Assembly: GCA_964358855.1 (NCBI GenBank)
Contig: CAYHQQ010000028.1
Coordinates: 1-51,241 of the forward strand
Source: UBA2396 sp038042175
Lineage (GTDB): Bacteria > Planctomycetota > Phycisphaerae > Phycisphaerales > UBA1924
Length of the DNA stretch: 51,241 bases
Reading direction: 5' to 3'
Shown: in pieces, positions 25,021-34,135 of the stretch
Layout: the number at the start of each line of letters is the position of its first letter
Position numbering within the stretch: the stretch's first letter is position 1
Position numbers and translations under genes: made by a program
Notes under the pieces: model-generated
What the model was told of the DNA's origin: nothing
Databases searched by the model: none
The model's input: only the letters and a program-made list of their open reading frames with translations

Positions 25021-25452
25021 TCAGGAGAGGCGGGATTCGCCGGGGCGGAGGGTGCCAAAGACATCGTCAAAGTCAAAGACGCCTTCGAAGTCCTCGGGGG
25101 TGTCTTCCTGGGTCTTGCGCATCCAGCCGGCCTCGACCATGGCGAAGACGACGCGACCGAAGTCCTCGGTCCGCTGGATGCCCCAGTGGGTCAGCACGGT
25201 GCGGGCGAGCAGGCCGTACTGCTTGAGGGCGTAGTCCTTGAGACCCAAGCAGAGCTGTTGGCCGCTGACGTGGCGTCCGCCCTCGTCGGTGCCGGTGGCT
25301 TCAAGGTGCGATTCGCCGCGCTCGCCGTGCACGAGGCGTGCGGTGTGGCCGAGGCCTTCGCGCACGAACTGGTAGGCCTGGGGTGGGAAGTTTCCCGCCC
25401 GTTCACGAATCTCATTCCAGTTTGGCTTGGGATGCATTGGCACGTTGCCCAT
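25021..25452 (-). CDS. Minf_1886 family conserved hypothetical protein
   Basis: The 143-residue protein matches the pattern of the Minf_1886 family: YQFVREGLGHT near the N terminus, HVSGQQLCLGLKDYALKQYGLLARTVL in the middle and RTEDFGRVVFAMVEAG toward the C terminus, ending with DFEGVFDFDDVF. The family has no established function. The ATG at 25452 has a short AAAGAG site. It lies downstream of ccsA on the same strand, separated by a hairpin. Confidence 0.82.
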   Translation of the reverse strand: MGNVPMHPKPNWNEIRERAGNFPPQAYQFVREGLGHTARLVHGERGESHLEATGTDEGGRHVSGQQLCLGLKDYALKQYGLLARTVLTHWGIQRTEDFGRVVFAMVEAGWMRKTQEDTPEDFEGVFDFDDVFGTLRPGESRLS

Positions 25453-25472
25453 CTCTTTCGACCATCGCGGGC

Positions 25473-25492
25473 CGCGGGTTCCAAAACCCGCG
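25473..25492. terminator. Small GC-rich hairpin between ccsA and the Minf_1886 gene
   Basis: CGCGGGTT (25473-25480) pairs with AACCCGCG (25485-25492) around CCAA. It lies 75 nt after the ccsA stop on the minus strand and 20 nt before the next start. It may be an attenuator or a repeat; there is no T-run. Confidence 0.4.
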
Positions 25493-25567
25493 GGCTTTCA
25501 TGGTAGGTCCGCAAAAAGGCGTGCGGCACGCGATCGCCCGAGAACAGATCGGAGCGTGTTCGGGTGC

Positions 25568-27331
25568 TCACGCGTACGCGTGGAGACCCGGAAGCAGCAG
25601 GTTGACCCCGAAATAGGTCCAGAGCATGACGATGAAGCCGACGACGCTGAGCCAGGCGGTGACGAGTGCGCGGTTACGGCCCGTGGTCAATCGCACGTGG
25701 ATCGTGATGAGGTAGATAATCCACGTGAGAAGGGCCCAGGTCTCCTTGGGGTCAAACGCCCACCAGCGGCCCCAGGAGTGGTCGGCCCACCAGGCGCCCA
25801 GCAGGATGCCCACGCCCAGACCCCAGAAGGCGAGCTGCAGGACGGTCATCTGGGCAGTGTCCAGGTCGGCGAGCGTGCGCTCGCGCCCGCCGACTCCGGT
25901 CGTGCCCTGGGTTCCAAGGGCGGTTGCGGCGAGGGTCGCGTCGGTGGCGGATTGGCCACGCCCGCCGAAGTAGTAGGCGCCGAGGTAGAAAAGGCTGACC
26001 ACAAAGCCCAGGGAGATGAGTCCATAGGAGACCAGAACGGTCGTGACGTGATACTTGAGGAGGACGCTGGTGTTGAGGATGGCCGCCTCGCGCTCGATGG
26101 TCTGGCCGGGGATGTTGGTCTGGGTCGCGGTGACGAGAACGAGGAAGCCGACGGCGGCGGCGGCGGCGCCATAGAGCCACTGTCGCTTGGCGAGCATGAT
26201 GCCCAAGCCGACCAGAGCGGCGAAGAGGGAGAGACCGGTCATGGACTCGAACTGGTTCTGAATCGCGAAGCGCTCGGCGATAAGGCAGCGGATGACAAAG
26301 CCAAAGGCGTGGAGACCAACCGAGGCCACGAGAAGTCCCGAGCCGAGCCAAGCCAGCCACGAGCGGCCGGTGCCGAAGGCCAGGAGGAGCGTGATGAGGG
26401 AGAGGAAGTAGGCGTAGAAGCCCCACTCGAACGCGTGGACGCGGTTGTAGGTGGTCTCGAGCGTGCGGGCGGTGGTGGGATACAACTCGGCGTTGATCCG
26501 GGGAAGCTCGCTCGCCAGGACTTTCACCGCGGCGTTGATGGCGGCGACGTCACGCGCACGCCAGGCGCTCCCAAGGTCAAGGGCCGCTTTGCGTGCCGGG
26601 TGGTCGGAGGGCAAGAGTGAGAGGTGGGTCCAGGCTTCGTTGCTGGAGGCGGGAGCGACCAGGACCAGGTTATCGGCGGAGTCACGCCAGAGTGCGAGGC
26701 TCTGGTTGATCTGTCCGATCGCGCGCAGGAAGGGCTCGCTGCCGTTGGTCTGGGTCATGATCTGCTCGGCGAAGGTCACCACCGTGGTCGGCGAGATCCG
26801 CAGGAGCTTGAGCTCGCGCTTCTGGGCCGCCTTGTCGCCGGGAAACTGCGCCTCGACAAACATGCGGCGGAGGGGGAGGTAGTCGATGCCCAGGAGCGGC
26901 TTGTCGAGGTAGTACCTGGGCTCGATGATGAGGTCCAGGAGCGAGAAGAGCGGGTCGTACTTGACTTTCTTGAGTTTGTCCCCTTCGGGGAGAAGATCGG
27001 TGTAGGCGTGCTGGCCCGTGAGGCTTGAGACAGTCTCGCGAGCAAGGGTGTCCATGATCTTGACGCGACCGCTGTGCTGCACCGCCAGATCGCGGAGGGG
27101 CGAGAGATCGACGCCGGCGGCCAGAGCCGCCTTCTGCGCGATGGTCGTGCGCTCGGCGTCGCGGGGGGCGACGCCAAAGGGGTTTGAGAGGCGCACGTCC
27201 GATCTGGTGACGGCCTGGGCCTCTGGGTGCGCGTTTCCATCGGGGGCCGTCTGGGCGAGGGCGAAGGGGGACGCAAGGCACGCCAGGGCGAGGACGACAA
27301 ATCGGACGGCGAGGCGGGAGAACGAATTCAT
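25568..27331 (-). CDS. ccsA: Cytochrome c biogenesis protein CcsA/ResC
   Basis: This 587-residue protein works with ResB to export haem and attach it to apocytochromes c (system II). After a signal peptide there is an unusually long extracytoplasmic N-terminal region (~28-290). The membrane domain follows, with the tryptophan-rich WWD motif WGRWWAFDPKETWALLTW and flanking conserved His residues (one in LLKYHVTT, one in WWADHSW). The start overlaps the resB stop by 4 nt (ATGA). The N-terminal extension roughly doubles the usual size. It implies c-type cytochromes in the respiratory chain. Confidence 0.92.
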   Translation of the reverse strand: MNSFSRLAVRFVVLALACLASPFALAQTAPDGNAHPEAQAVTRSDVRLSNPFGVAPRDAERTTIAQKAALAAGVDLSPLRDLAVQHSGRVKIMDTLARETVSSLTGQHAYTDLLPEGDKLKKVKYDPLFSLLDLIIEPRYYLDKPLLGIDYLPLRRMFVEAQFPGDKAAQKRELKLLRISPTTVVTFAEQIMTQTNGSEPFLRAIGQINQSLALWRDSADNLVLVAPASSNEAWTHLSLLPSDHPARKAALDLGSAWRARDVAAINAAVKVLASELPRINAELYPTTARTLETTYNRVHAFEWGFYAYFLSLITLLLAFGTGRSWLAWLGSGLLVASVGLHAFGFVIRCLIAERFAIQNQFESMTGLSLFAALVGLGIMLAKRQWLYGAAAAAVGFLVLVTATQTNIPGQTIEREAAILNTSVLLKYHVTTVLVSYGLISLGFVVSLFYLGAYYFGGRGQSATDATLAATALGTQGTTGVGGRERTLADLDTAQMTVLQLAFWGLGVGILLGAWWADHSWGRWWAFDPKETWALLTWIIYLITIHVRLTTGRNRALVTAWLSVVGFIVMLWTYFGVNLLLPGLHAYA

Positions 27332-30102
27332 GATGACACCTCCGCGGGAGCGCGTGCTGCGGCCTGCGTGCTTGGCTTGTGGGCGCCCCCGGGCTTGACG
27401 TATGTGCCGGCGGCGAGCTCTCGCTGGATCCGGGCCTTCTCACGGCGCACGAGCCAGGGCTTCACGTAGAACGCCCAGGGGATACCGACGCCCATGAAGA
27501 TCGCGCCCAAGGCGATGACGTGGATGCCCGGGTTGTTGCCGACCTGCATGATGGTGAAGTGGACGAAGGGCTTCTTGAGCTGACCGGCGTCGACCATCTG
27601 CTGCGTCTGACGCCAGCCGGTCATGTCCCATCCGGCCTGGCTGAACTTGAACTGTCTGGGGTTGAGCCCGGCCCGGATGGAGCCGAAGAAATTGCCGAAC
27701 ATGCCCCGACGATCGCTGACCATGAACGGCGCGGTGAGCGGGTAGTTGAGGCTCGCGTCGTGCTCGAAGGTCTCGAAGGCTCCGGTGGGCGACTCGACGA
27801 CGATTCGCGAGCGGTAGTCGCGGGGCGAGCCGCGGTGGTCGTAGGCGATCATCTCAAAGTCGCGGAGGCGGAGCCACATGTCGGGCAGGGCGTGACGCAG
27901 ACGCCCGAAGCTGAGCGTGAGGCGGCGCCCGTCGGGGATCTCAACGGTGCGGGCGTCGCGGTCGCCCTCCTCGACGTACTTGCGGAAGGGGAGCCAGACG
28001 ACGCGGCTCCAAGCCGGGCCCTTTGTAGCGGAATCCAGCGTGACTTCGACGGCGATCAAGGCCTCGTCGTGGGTGCCGACGTGCTTGGGGTCGGCACGAT
28101 CCTCGGGGATGGGGGCCGGTCGCTCGACGCCACGCGAGTGCTCCCAGCGATCCGCGATCGCCAGGCCGTAGGGGCCGAGCAGTTGTGGCAGCTTGGTGGG
28201 TGAGCCCGAGCCTTCGACGACCTTGACTTCACCGCCGATGAGGCGGGAGAGCCCGCGGATGGAGCCGTCGGGGGCCTCGTCAACGTAGAGGGCGGCGGCA
28301 GCGTTGGCGGCGTCGATGTAGGCGACGCGAATCGAGGGGTCGGCGGCGCGGCGTTTGGGCATGCCGCGTTCGTTCTTCTCTTCGAGGAAGTCCTGGCTGA
28401 TCTCGGGGAATCGCGAGTAGACCCATCGTTCGTAAGGGGGCTGGCCGAGCGAAGCCGGTGGGGTGATGACGACCTTGACGACGCTGCTGTCGGCGTTCTC
28501 GTAGCCCTTGGTGATGAGGGGGAATTCGGGCTTGGACAGGAGTTGCTTGACCATGATCGAGAAGCCGGTGCCCTCGACGGCAAAGGTCTCGCCCGCGCGG
28601 ACCGCGCGAACGACACGGAAGGTGCCGGCGCCCAGGGTGGGAATCTCGACGATCAGTGTGTGGGGGGAGCTGGGGGGAACGGGCTGGGCGAGGTCGCGCC
28701 ACCGCTGGGGGGACATGCCGCCAGACTCGCCCCGCGTGTACTCGATGGAGACGATGCCGTTGCCCTCGCCGCTGGTGAGGTCGATGACTCGCTGGCGGGC
28801 GGCGGCGGTGGAGGGGTCGAGGACGACGCTCATGAGCGACGCCCCGCCCTCGGCGTAGAGGTTGACGAAACGCAGGGGCGTCGCGGGAGTGCCGGGGGCA
28901 ATGTCGGCGGGGTCGAGCTTGACAAAGTCCTGGACGAGGCTTGCCTGCTTGGCGTAGCCGATGACACGGAAGGAGAGGTCGCGGCCCATGGTGCGGCGGA
29001 AGAGCTCGCGGAGGGATTCGGGGGGCAGGCCGCGGAGTTTGGCGGAGTCGCCTTCGACATCGCCCGGGGCGACGCCGCCGGCCAGGATGCGCTTGACGCC
29101 GTCGTCGTCGATGCCTTGCTTTCGAAGTGCGGCGGCGAAGTCGCGGTCGGTTCTGGGGTCGGTCGCGCCCGACAGAGGGATGCTGAGGAGGCGCGAGTTG
29201 GCCTCGGGCACGTCCCAGGGCTGACGCTCACCCGAGGCGTCACCGGCGGTCTGGACGCCCAGGGCCTTGAGGTTGTAGTCGTTGTAGCGGGGAAGTCCGG
29301 GGATGAGCCGCTGCTCGAACGTGTTTCCCTGCGAGATGTGGAGGGCGACGCGTGTGTTGTCGTAGAACGCGTTCTGAATGGGTCCCAGGGCGGGCTGGCC
29401 CAGTGACTGGTCGAACTCGCCGGCCTGGAGGAGGGTGTCGCCCTCGAGCTTGCTGCCGTTGTAGTAGACGCTCCCCAGGGCGATCGTGACAATGCCGGTG
29501 TGGACGGTGAGCACGCCGATGTTCTTGAAGGTGAACTCGATGCGACGGACGGTGGCGGTCATCATGTTGACGACGAAGGCGATGAGGATGACCTTGAGTG
29601 GCCACCATCCGTAGAACTCGAGTTCGGACATCTCCATGCCGGGGATGCGGCGGAGGGTGTCGGCGCGGGTGCGATCGCAGAACTCGCGAAAGAAAATGAT
29701 GCCGCGCCCCGTCGCGGGGTCGTACTGGAGCTGGGGCCAGAGCTCGGTGCCCCAAAGCCATGCCATGGTTGCGCCAAGAGTGAGGAAAAGGACCAGGGAG
29801 AGAACGAAAGCGGCGGCCGGGCCCATGCGGGGAGTGAAGATTCGTTTGGCGACGATCGCGGGCACGACCGCCCCGATACCCAGCGCGAAAAGGAGCGTCA
29901 CGGCGTAGAAGGCGTACGTCGGGGCCAGCGCGACGACCCCGACGGGGATGCTGGCCAGGATGCCGTAGAGGGTGACGAGTGAGAGAAGGATCACGGCGAG
30001 CCAGATGGAACTGAACATCCGGAGCAGTGCCTTGGCCGGCCACGCCCAGGGCAGAAAGTTTCGGTCATCCCAGGCTTGGCTTCGTCGCCACTTTTGACTC
30101 AT
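27328..30102 (-). CDS. resB: Cytochrome c biogenesis protein ResB (Ccs1)
   Basis: The 924-residue protein has the ResB layout. Two N-terminal helix regions are at ~28-55 and ~62-85, followed by a further hydrophobic segment near 100-118. Another helix pair lies in NIGVLTVHTGIVTIALGSVYYNG (~193-215), a very large extracytoplasmic domain follows, and a last helix is near the C terminus (VIALGAIFMGVGIPWAFYV). Typical ResB proteins are ~450-550 residues; the added length is in the periplasmic domain. It partners with CcsA, whose start overlaps this stop by 4 nt. Confidence 0.88.
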   Translation of the reverse strand: MSQKWRRSQAWDDRNFLPWAWPAKALLRMFSSIWLAVILLSLVTLYGILASIPVGVVALAPTYAFYAVTLLFALGIGAVVPAIVAKRIFTPRMGPAAAFVLSLVLFLTLGATMAWLWGTELWPQLQYDPATGRGIIFFREFCDRTRADTLRRIPGMEMSELEFYGWWPLKVILIAFVVNMMTATVRRIEFTFKNIGVLTVHTGIVTIALGSVYYNGSKLEGDTLLQAGEFDQSLGQPALGPIQNAFYDNTRVALHISQGNTFEQRLIPGLPRYNDYNLKALGVQTAGDASGERQPWDVPEANSRLLSIPLSGATDPRTDRDFAAALRKQGIDDDGVKRILAGGVAPGDVEGDSAKLRGLPPESLRELFRRTMGRDLSFRVIGYAKQASLVQDFVKLDPADIAPGTPATPLRFVNLYAEGGASLMSVVLDPSTAAARQRVIDLTSGEGNGIVSIEYTRGESGGMSPQRWRDLAQPVPPSSPHTLIVEIPTLGAGTFRVVRAVRAGETFAVEGTGFSIMVKQLLSKPEFPLITKGYENADSSVVKVVITPPASLGQPPYERWVYSRFPEISQDFLEEKNERGMPKRRAADPSIRVAYIDAANAAAALYVDEAPDGSIRGLSRLIGGEVKVVEGSGSPTKLPQLLGPYGLAIADRWEHSRGVERPAPIPEDRADPKHVGTHDEALIAVEVTLDSATKGPAWSRVVWLPFRKYVEEGDRDARTVEIPDGRRLTLSFGRLRHALPDMWLRLRDFEMIAYDHRGSPRDYRSRIVVESPTGAFETFEHDASLNYPLTAPFMVSDRRGMFGNFFGSIRAGLNPRQFKFSQAGWDMTGWRQTQQMVDAGQLKKPFVHFTIMQVGNNPGIHVIALGAIFMGVGIPWAFYVKPWLVRREKARIQRELAAGTYVKPGGAHKPSTQAAARAPAEVSS

Positions 30103-30165
30103 GGTGGAGTGATCCTTCGTCGGCCAATGGTATGGCGATCGAGAGTTGGTTCTTGTACGACAAGA

Positions 30166-31560
30166 TCAGTTGCTCAGAAACAGTAATTCCGCCGGGTCGT
30201 CGCTGAGGCACGCGCCATCCAGGGGATTGGGGGCCGCGGTGCGCGCGGGGACAGCAATGACGCCCATGGGCGAACCTCCGGAAAGGAGCACACCAGCTTC
30301 GGGCAGGTGGAGAATGCCAGCGCCGTGGGTGGTTGCCATGGCGAGGAGCGTGAGGGACGGGGTGGCGTCGCGCCGGAAGAGGAGGCGCATCTCGTCGAGC
30401 GTCGAGATGCCCCCGCGGGCGGTGAGGTTTGAACTTTCGGGCAAGTTCAAGATTGAGTCCGTGCCCAGGGCGACAGTGAGGCCGGCGCCCAGCATCTCGC
30501 GATAGCGGTGCGGACCGAAATGAGCCGGGGCATCGAAGTAGGCGGAAGAGCGAGGGCAATAGATGACTCGAGGCGAGGTCTGGGTGAGGATCGCCAGATC
30601 CTGGTCGGAAACGTCATTGAGATGAACGGCCGTCGTTTGCGGCGAAAGCCATCGGGCAAGGTGCTCGACGGGAGATTTGCCCCGACCGACATCGGCGAGC
30701 AAATCGGGCGTCCAGAGGCCGATGGACTCCAGGAGCCTTCGCTGGGGACCTGTGGCGTGGGCGATGAACTCGTGCTCGGCGGGGCTTTCGGCAAGGTGGG
30801 TGCAGATGGGAAGGCGGCGCTCGCTCGCCAGGGCGAGAGCCCTCGCGTGAAGACGTGGCGAAACGGAGTACGGGGCGTGGGGTTGGAGCCCAAGTCGCAC
30901 AGCGGATCCGCCCAGGGCGGCGGGCGAATTGGCGACGGTGAGGAGCCGATCCCACGCCGCATCCTCGCCCAGACCGATGCCAAAGAACTCCAGGAAGCTC
31001 ACGCCCTGGAGTGGGGATCTGGAAAGTGCGGAGAATGGGGTGAGTGAGGGACGCCCGCGAGGTGCTCCGGCGATGTCACCGACGGCCACAACGCCTCCGG
31101 CGAGGCAGAGCTCGACGCCCCGAGCGACCGAGGCCTCAATGTCGCTGTCCTCGCCGGGACGATTGGCCCGCACGTGATCGATGAATACGGGGAAATTCCC
31201 CCGGGCCGATTCGAGCGGGCCGACGGAGGTGAGATCGAGATGGGTGTGGGCGTTGACCAGGCCCGGAAGGATGACGTCCGCGGGACGATGCACGCGGATG
31301 ACGCCGTCGGCGGGTTCTGAATCGGCTTGCCCGCGGGACATGACGCGAACGCTGAGCCGGCCGCGGACGACCGAGGAAGCGGTACCGGGTCTGGCGAGGA
31401 TGGTCTCGCGGGCGAGCGGGTCGACATGCACCATGACGGATGCCGGCGCGGCGAGCAATCCCGTGGCGTCTGCGGCGGCGAGGGCGTCGATGCGATAGGT
31501 CGTCGGTCGATCGGGGCGGGCCGCGGGAATGGGGTCGTGAGGATTGATCGGGTGGCTCAT
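30166..31560 (-). CDS. Amidohydrolase family metal-dependent deaminase
   Basis: The 464-residue cytoplasmic enzyme is of the SsnA/TrzA/aminodeoxyfutalosine-deaminase type. Metal ligands are visible: His105 and His107 in NAHTHLD, His255 in CTHLAES (with Glu258) and Asp368 in GTDSILN; His228 (LQPHAPYSVS) fits substrate binding. A purine-derived deamination is likely, possibly in the futalosine route to menaquinone, but no other mqn gene is present to support that. It lies 63 nt upstream of resB on the same strand. The start ATG at 31560 faces the tandem palindrome array. Confidence 0.85.
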   Translation of the reverse strand: MSHPINPHDPIPAARPDRPTTYRIDALAAADATGLLAAPASVMVHVDPLARETILARPGTASSVVRGRLSVRVMSRGQADSEPADGVIRVHRPADVILPGLVNAHTHLDLTSVGPLESARGNFPVFIDHVRANRPGEDSDIEASVARGVELCLAGGVVAVGDIAGAPRGRPSLTPFSALSRSPLQGVSFLEFFGIGLGEDAAWDRLLTVANSPAALGGSAVRLGLQPHAPYSVSPRLHARALALASERRLPICTHLAESPAEHEFIAHATGPQRRLLESIGLWTPDLLADVGRGKSPVEHLARWLSPQTTAVHLNDVSDQDLAILTQTSPRVIYCPRSSAYFDAPAHFGPHRYREMLGAGLTVALGTDSILNLPESSNLTARGGISTLDEMRLLFRRDATPSLTLLAMATTHGAGILHLPEAGVLLSGGSPMGVIAVPARTAAPNPLDGACLSDDPAELLFLSN

Positions 31561-31599
31561 GGCAAACCGCGGAGGGGACCGATGATTCTTGACGCATCA

Positions 31600-31700
31600 C
31601 ACCGCTCTGGAGAGCGGTGCCACCCAAGCGAAAGGCACACCGCATTGGAGTACGGTGCCACCCAAGCGAAAGGCACACCGCTCTGGAGAGCGGTGCCACC
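31600..31700 (+). repeat. Three-unit tandem array of GGA-loop palindromes (type A)
   Basis: Three hairpins start at 31600, 31638 and 31676, an exact 38-nt period. Each is an 8-bp stem, loop TGGA, then CCACC(C); the units are joined by AAGCGAAAGGCA. Units 1 and 3 are identical (CACCGCTC/GAGCGGTG). Unit 2 (CACCGCAT/GTACGGTG) has one mismatch and one wobble. The array fills the gap between the divergent amidohydrolase and OmpA-type genes. The joining sequence is constant, so it is not a CRISPR array. Confidence 0.92.
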
Positions 31701-31762
31701 AGCGAGCATATCATCGGCGGCCCGAAGCCTTTGCCCGGCTCGGCGACCCATCGGAGCCTCAC

Positions 31763-32659
31763 ATGTCCCTGCCGTCATCCACGTCCACACGATTCGCCCT
31801 CGTCGGTCTCGCCGCCACCGCAACGCTCGCCAGCCTGGGCGGATGCGTCGATCAGGTCGCGTACGACAAGCTGTACAACCAGATCGACAGCCTGAACAAC
31901 CGCAACGAGGTGCTGACCAAGGAACGCGATCAGGCCAAGCGCGACGCCGACGCCCTGCGGGCCCAGGCGGCCCGCGATGCCGCCGCGATGGAGGAGCTCA
32001 AGAAGCTCAACGGCGACCTTGTGGCCCGACTTCAGGCCGCGGGCATGAGCCTGGCCGATCTTGAGAAGCGTCTGGGGGACATTAACCTGCAGGCTCTGGA
32101 CCCCACGACCGACTCGTTGCTGAGCGATCTGGCGTCCAAGTATCCCGGGCTGATCACGTACGACCCGCTCCGCGGCATGCTGCGGTTCAACAACGATCTG
32201 ACCTTTGATTCGGGCGATGATTCGGTCAAGTCCGAGGGGCGAAGCGCCCTGTCCGCCCTGGCGGAGATCCTCAAGAACCCGGCGGCGGCCCCCTACGAGG
32301 TGATCATCATGGGGCACACCGACGCCCAGAAGATCAGCGCCAACACCGCCAGGCGGCACCCGACGAACGTGCACCTGTCGGCCCACCGGGCGATCTCGGC
32401 TCGGCGCGTGCTGCTGGAGCAGGGAGTCGAGCCGGGCAAGATGGAAGTCGCGGGCTGGGGCGAGTTCCGCCCCGTCGTGACCAACAACGCCAACGGAAAC
32501 ACAGCGCAGAACCGTCGCGTTGAGATCTTCCTGACCAGGCTGAGGTCGAACGCCGACTCGGGCGCGATCGCTCCCGCGGGCGAGAGCCCCAGCCCCGAGA
32601 CCACGGCGGCGCCGTCGGGCGGCAAGACGCCGGTTCGCCCCGGTGACATCGTCAAGTAA
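31763..32659 (+). CDS. OmpA family lipoprotein
   Basis: This 298-residue envelope protein has a lipobox LGGC (Cys28) and a coiled coil at ~33-95 (heptad-like, rich in Leu/Asn/Glu/Lys). An OmpA/MotB C-terminal domain follows (~155-272), with LTFDSGDDSVKSEG, MGHTDAQKI and the peptidoglycan-binding NRRVEIFL. The tail is Ser/Pro/Thr-rich. It likely links the membrane to peptidoglycan. The ATG at 31763 is selected by the signal peptide; upstream in-frame codons are repeat-derived. Convergent with mutY, 5 nt apart. Confidence 0.92.
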   Translation: MSLPSSTSTRFALVGLAATATLASLGGCVDQVAYDKLYNQIDSLNNRNEVLTKERDQAKRDADALRAQAARDAAAMEELKKLNGDLVARLQAAGMSLADLEKRLGDINLQALDPTTDSLLSDLASKYPGLITYDPLRGMLRFNNDLTFDSGDDSVKSEGRSALSALAEILKNPAAAPYEVIIMGHTDAQKISANTARRHPTNVHLSAHRAISARRVLLEQGVEPGKMEVAGWGEFRPVVTNNANGNTAQNRRVEIFLTRLRSNADSGAIAPAGESPSPETTAAPSGGKTPVRPGDIVK

Positions 32660-32664
32660 GGTCG

Positions 32665-33864
32665 CTAAGACTCCGAGAGCAGAATGCGGCGCTGGGCGTT
32701 TGAGATGGCCATCGAGGCCACCTCGACGCGCGTCGCCCATTTTCGAATCGGATCCTTGCCGCGAGCCAGGGGCTTGGCAGCAAGTCCCTGCCAGACGCGG
32801 AAACGCACGTCACGATGGGTTGTCTGGTGGTCGAACTCGGTGGGTTGGTCGTCGACCACGACGACACGCCCGAGGCCAAGATCGGTGAGCAGGGCGGGGA
32901 GGGGCATCTCAAAGAGGGGTGCGGTGGCCGCGGACCTTCGATTGTTGGAAGGGCGAGGGCTCTTGGGCAGGTGTCGTTCGCGGGTGGGGGCTTGCCACAT
33001 GGCGGCCCAGAGACCTTTGGCGGGCCGCTGCTCGATGAGGAGACGCCCGTCGGCGTCGCGGACAACGACCACGTCGCAGACGATGGCGGACTTTTTCGCG
33101 GGGACCTTGGGAGTTGGAATCCGTTCCTGGGATCCGGCGGCCTTCGCGGCGCACAGGGTTGCCAAAGGGCAGGCGTCACACCTGGGAGCTTTGGGGGTGC
33201 AGACGGTGGCGCCCAGTTCCATGAGGCCCTCGTTGAAGAGGGGCGCGTTTCGCCTGGGCGAGGGAACGCCTTTGATAAGGTCAGTAGAGCGTTTCCAGGT
33301 CCAGTCGGTGGCCTGAAGGGCGGACTCTTCGCGTCCTTCGATGCGGAGCAGGACGCGCGAGACGTTGCCGTCGACGATCGGTGCGGCGTGTCCGAAGACG
33401 ATCGAGGCGATCGCCCCGGCGGTGTACCTGCCAATGCCCGGAAGAGTTCGGAGCTCCTCGACGGACTGGGGCACGGTGGCGTCAAATCGATCGACGATCT
33501 CACGGGCGGCCTGGTGCAACATGCGGGCGCGCCGGTAGTAGCCAAGGCCCGACCAGGCGGCAAGGACCGCGGACTCCGGGGCGCTTGCCATGGCCTTGGG
33601 TGAGGGGAATCTGACGATGAAGGGTTCGAAGTGGTCGAGGACACGCGAGACCTGGGTCTGCTGGAGCATGAACTCGCTCACGAGCGAACGCCACGGGTCG
33701 CGGGGCGCGGTTCGCCAGGGGAGTGCCCGTGCACCAGCGGCGAACCACCGGGTCAGACGGGTGCGGATCTCGTGATCGCGGGCGGCGGCAGAGGCGACGT
33801 CGCAGGGCGAGGTGGCACGGAGAGGCGGTTTAGCCGAGGTGGACTTGGGCCTGGCCTTCGTCAC
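32665..33864 (-). CDS. mutY: A/G-specific adenine glycosylase MutY
   Basis: The 399-residue repair enzyme removes A mispaired with 8-oxoG. Glu64 in SEFMLQQTQ and Asp165 in IVDGN are the catalytic pair. The HhH is LPGIGRYTAGAI (~141-152). The [4Fe-4S] cluster ligands are Cys222, Cys229, Cys232 and Cys238 (C-x6-C-x2-C-x5-C). The C-terminal Nudix-like domain (~260-385) recognises 8-oxoG. The N-terminal ~30 residues are a charged extension. The start is GTG at 33864, 4 nt after the stop of the Nfu_N-like gene, so translation is probably coupled. Confidence 0.95.
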   Translation of the reverse strand: MTKARPKSTSAKPPLRATSPCDVASAAARDHEIRTRLTRWFAAGARALPWRTAPRDPWRSLVSEFMLQQTQVSRVLDHFEPFIVRFPSPKAMASAPESAVLAAWSGLGYYRRARMLHQAAREIVDRFDATVPQSVEELRTLPGIGRYTAGAIASIVFGHAAPIVDGNVSRVLLRIEGREESALQATDWTWKRSTDLIKGVPSPRRNAPLFNEGLMELGATVCTPKAPRCDACPLATLCAAKAAGSQERIPTPKVPAKKSAIVCDVVVVRDADGRLLIEQRPAKGLWAAMWQAPTRERHLPKSPRPSNNRRSAATAPLFEMPLPALLTDLGLGRVVVVDDQPTEFDHQTTHRDVRFRVWQGLAAKPLARGKDPIRKWATRVEVASMAISNAQRRILLSES

Positions 33865-33868
33865 GGCG

Positions 33869-34135
33869 TCACTCCGCGCCTTTGAGGGCTCGCTCGACGC
33901 CCGAGCGGATCTCTTTCCACGGTGCGTTTGGGAGCTTGCAGATGGTGATCCAGTTGTCGAGCAGGAGGACGTTGGTCACGCCGGCGATCTCGAAGATCGC
34001 GCGGGCGAGGGGGTCGTTACGCGCGGCGGCCTGGTTGAAGTACGACCTGGGACTGGTCGCGATGGTGCGATCGAGGACGAACTTGCGGGCGGCGGGGTTT
34101 GGAGTCTCGTGCTGCTCGACAATCGTGTAAGGCAT
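33869..34135 (-). CDS. Nfu/NifU N-terminal domain protein
   Basis: The 88-residue protein corresponds to the Nfu_N domain alone: ETPNPAARKFVLDR near the N terminus, then SPLA-type DPLARAIFEIAGVTNVLLLDNWITICKLPNAPW. This domain is found at the N terminus of Nfu Fe-S carriers, but the CxxC NifU C-terminal domain is absent, so it has no cluster ligands of its own. It is placed directly before mutY, which encodes a [4Fe-4S] protein; a helper role in cluster delivery is inference. Confidence 0.85.
   Translation of the reverse strand: MPYTIVEQHETPNPAARKFVLDRTIATSPRSYFNQAAARNDPLARAIFEIAGVTNVLLLDNWITICKLPNAPWKEIRSGVERALKGAE

Noticed and set aside
31600..31700. CRISPR array
   Set aside because: The 38-nt unit repeats fully, including the linker; there are no unique spacers and no cas genes.
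31589..31762. N-terminal extension of the OmpA-type protein
   Set aside because: It translates the palindromic repeats (ALESGATQAKG type) and lies before an excellent lipoprotein signal.
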